Shown here: positions 6,131 through 6,387 of the stretch, piece by piece
Numbering within the stretch: the first letter of the stretch is position 1
How the letters are laid out: the number at the start of each line of letters is the position of its first letter
From: Oscillospiraceae bacterium
GTDB lineage: Bacteria; Bacillota; Clostridia; Oscillospirales; Acutalibacteraceae
Direction: 5' to 3'
Length of the DNA stretch: 6,387 nt
Assembly (NCBI GenBank): GCA_031270785.1
Contig: JAISWM010000048.1
Coordinates: forward strand, 1-6,387
Translations under genes and position numbers: made by a program
Notes under the pieces: model-generated
Told to the model about the DNA's origin: nothing
Seen by the model: the letters and a program-made list of their open reading frames with translations, nothing else
Database searches by the model: none

Positions 6131-6139
6131 TGGTATAAT
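6131..6139 (+). promoter_or_regulatory. Possible extended -10 promoter element
   Basis: TGGTATAAT (6131-6139) matches an extended -10, but no good -35 is found 16-18 nt upstream. No gene follows inside the window. The downstream sequence is repeat, so any transcript would be non-coding or would reach beyond the right edge. Confidence 0.25.
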
Positions 6140-6220
6140 TGCTGCACTTAAAAAAATCTAAATTAGGCAATTATCGCTACGCCTGTTGGCAGGGAGAGAG
6201 TGGTAAAAAATTAGACATTT
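6140..6220. repeat. Second repeat family, short copy (B2)
   Basis: Aligns with 5249-5368 but lacks about 39 central nt. TGCTGCAC, GCAATTATCGC, TTGGCAG and AAAAAATTAGACATTT are the shared anchors. It runs directly into the palindromic unit at 6222. Confidence 0.5.
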
Positions 6221-6221
6221 G

Positions 6222-6312
6222 GGTTGTATGCCAAATTAGTTGGTAATATTCCCCCCCCACCAAAACGCCGGGGGGAGAAAAGAAAGGATTTCAACTGTTT
6301 TGAGACATGGCC
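6222..6312 (+). repeat. Palindromic repeat unit, loosely paired copy
   Basis: Arm A is GGTTGTATGCCAAATTAGTT (6222) and arm B ends TCAACTGTTTTGAGACATGGCC-like at 6312. The GC hairpin has eight C and six G around CACCAAAACGCC. A purine run, AGAAAAGAAAGG, precedes arm B as in other copies. Confidence 0.65.
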
Positions 6313-6387
6313 GAATTTTGATGCAAAGCCATTTTTTAAGTGATGCATTTTTCGATAGTTTGCGCTCTGTGAGATTTACGGACAGGT
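6313..6387. other. Right edge, no recognisable feature
   Basis: This stretch is AT-rich with no promoter, ribosome binding site or coding start that I can support. GATGCA occurs twice (6320 and 6344 region), which I judge incidental. Confidence 0.5.

Noticed and set aside
3411..6312. CRISPR array
   Set aside because: The repeats are long, palindromic, dispersed between genes, in both orientations and irregularly spaced, with no uniform spacers or cas genes.

Overview
This is an AT-rich bacterial window with canonical sigma-70-type promoters, strong Shine-Dalgarno sites and a TrmK-type tRNA methyltransferase. TrmK is typical of low-GC Gram-positives, and the small double zinc-ribbon protein also looks clostridial. 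I infer an uncultured or poorly studied member of the Bacillota (Clostridia-like) or a close relative. Nothing here fixes the genus. No phage, plasmid, CRISPR or restriction genes are visible.

Layout. Positions 1-3243 (minus strand) hold the first 1081 codons of one very long exported protein. It has an N-terminal hydrophobic signal or anchor segment, then about nine imperfect beta-rich repeats of roughly 110-140 residues, and it runs off the left edge. Its promoter (TTGTAA-17-TATAAT, extended -10) lies at 3288-3316. A divergent intergenic region (3244-3848) follows, with a 187-bp MITE-like inverted-repeat element, a further repeat half, a near-perfect plus-strand promoter (TTGACA-17-TACAAT) and a tRNA-like leader at 3750-3817. 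The leader sits just upstream of a 112-residue double zinc-ribbon protein (3849-4187). That transcript probably ends at an intrinsic terminator (4310-4340). trmK (4501-5184) comes next, with its own promoter whose -35 box lies inside a repeat arm. The last gene (5521-5910) encodes an unrecognised 129-residue, lysine- and glutamine-rich helical protein behind a strong promoter and ribosome binding site.

The dominant non-coding feature is a family of oriented palindromic repeats of about 90-100 bp. Each intact unit has two outer arms (core AGTTGA / TCAACT, ends GGT..C / G..ACC) around a GC-rich hairpin (CCCCGCC-TTC-GGCGGGG type). Units or fragments occupy every intergenic gap. A second, AT-rich repeat family occurs at 5249-5368 and 6140-6220. 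The GC hairpins have T-runs before and A-runs after them on either strand, so they do not look like intrinsic terminators. They resemble REP/BIME or MITE-type extragenic elements.

The genes do not form an obvious pathway or operon; each plus-strand gene appears to have its own promoter. The links that can be argued from sequence are the shared transcript of the tRNA-like element and the zinc-ribbon gene, and the repeat-derived promoter piece in front of trmK. The most unusual items are the tRNA-like leader, the repeat family with its composite mobile-looking copy, and the large repeat protein.
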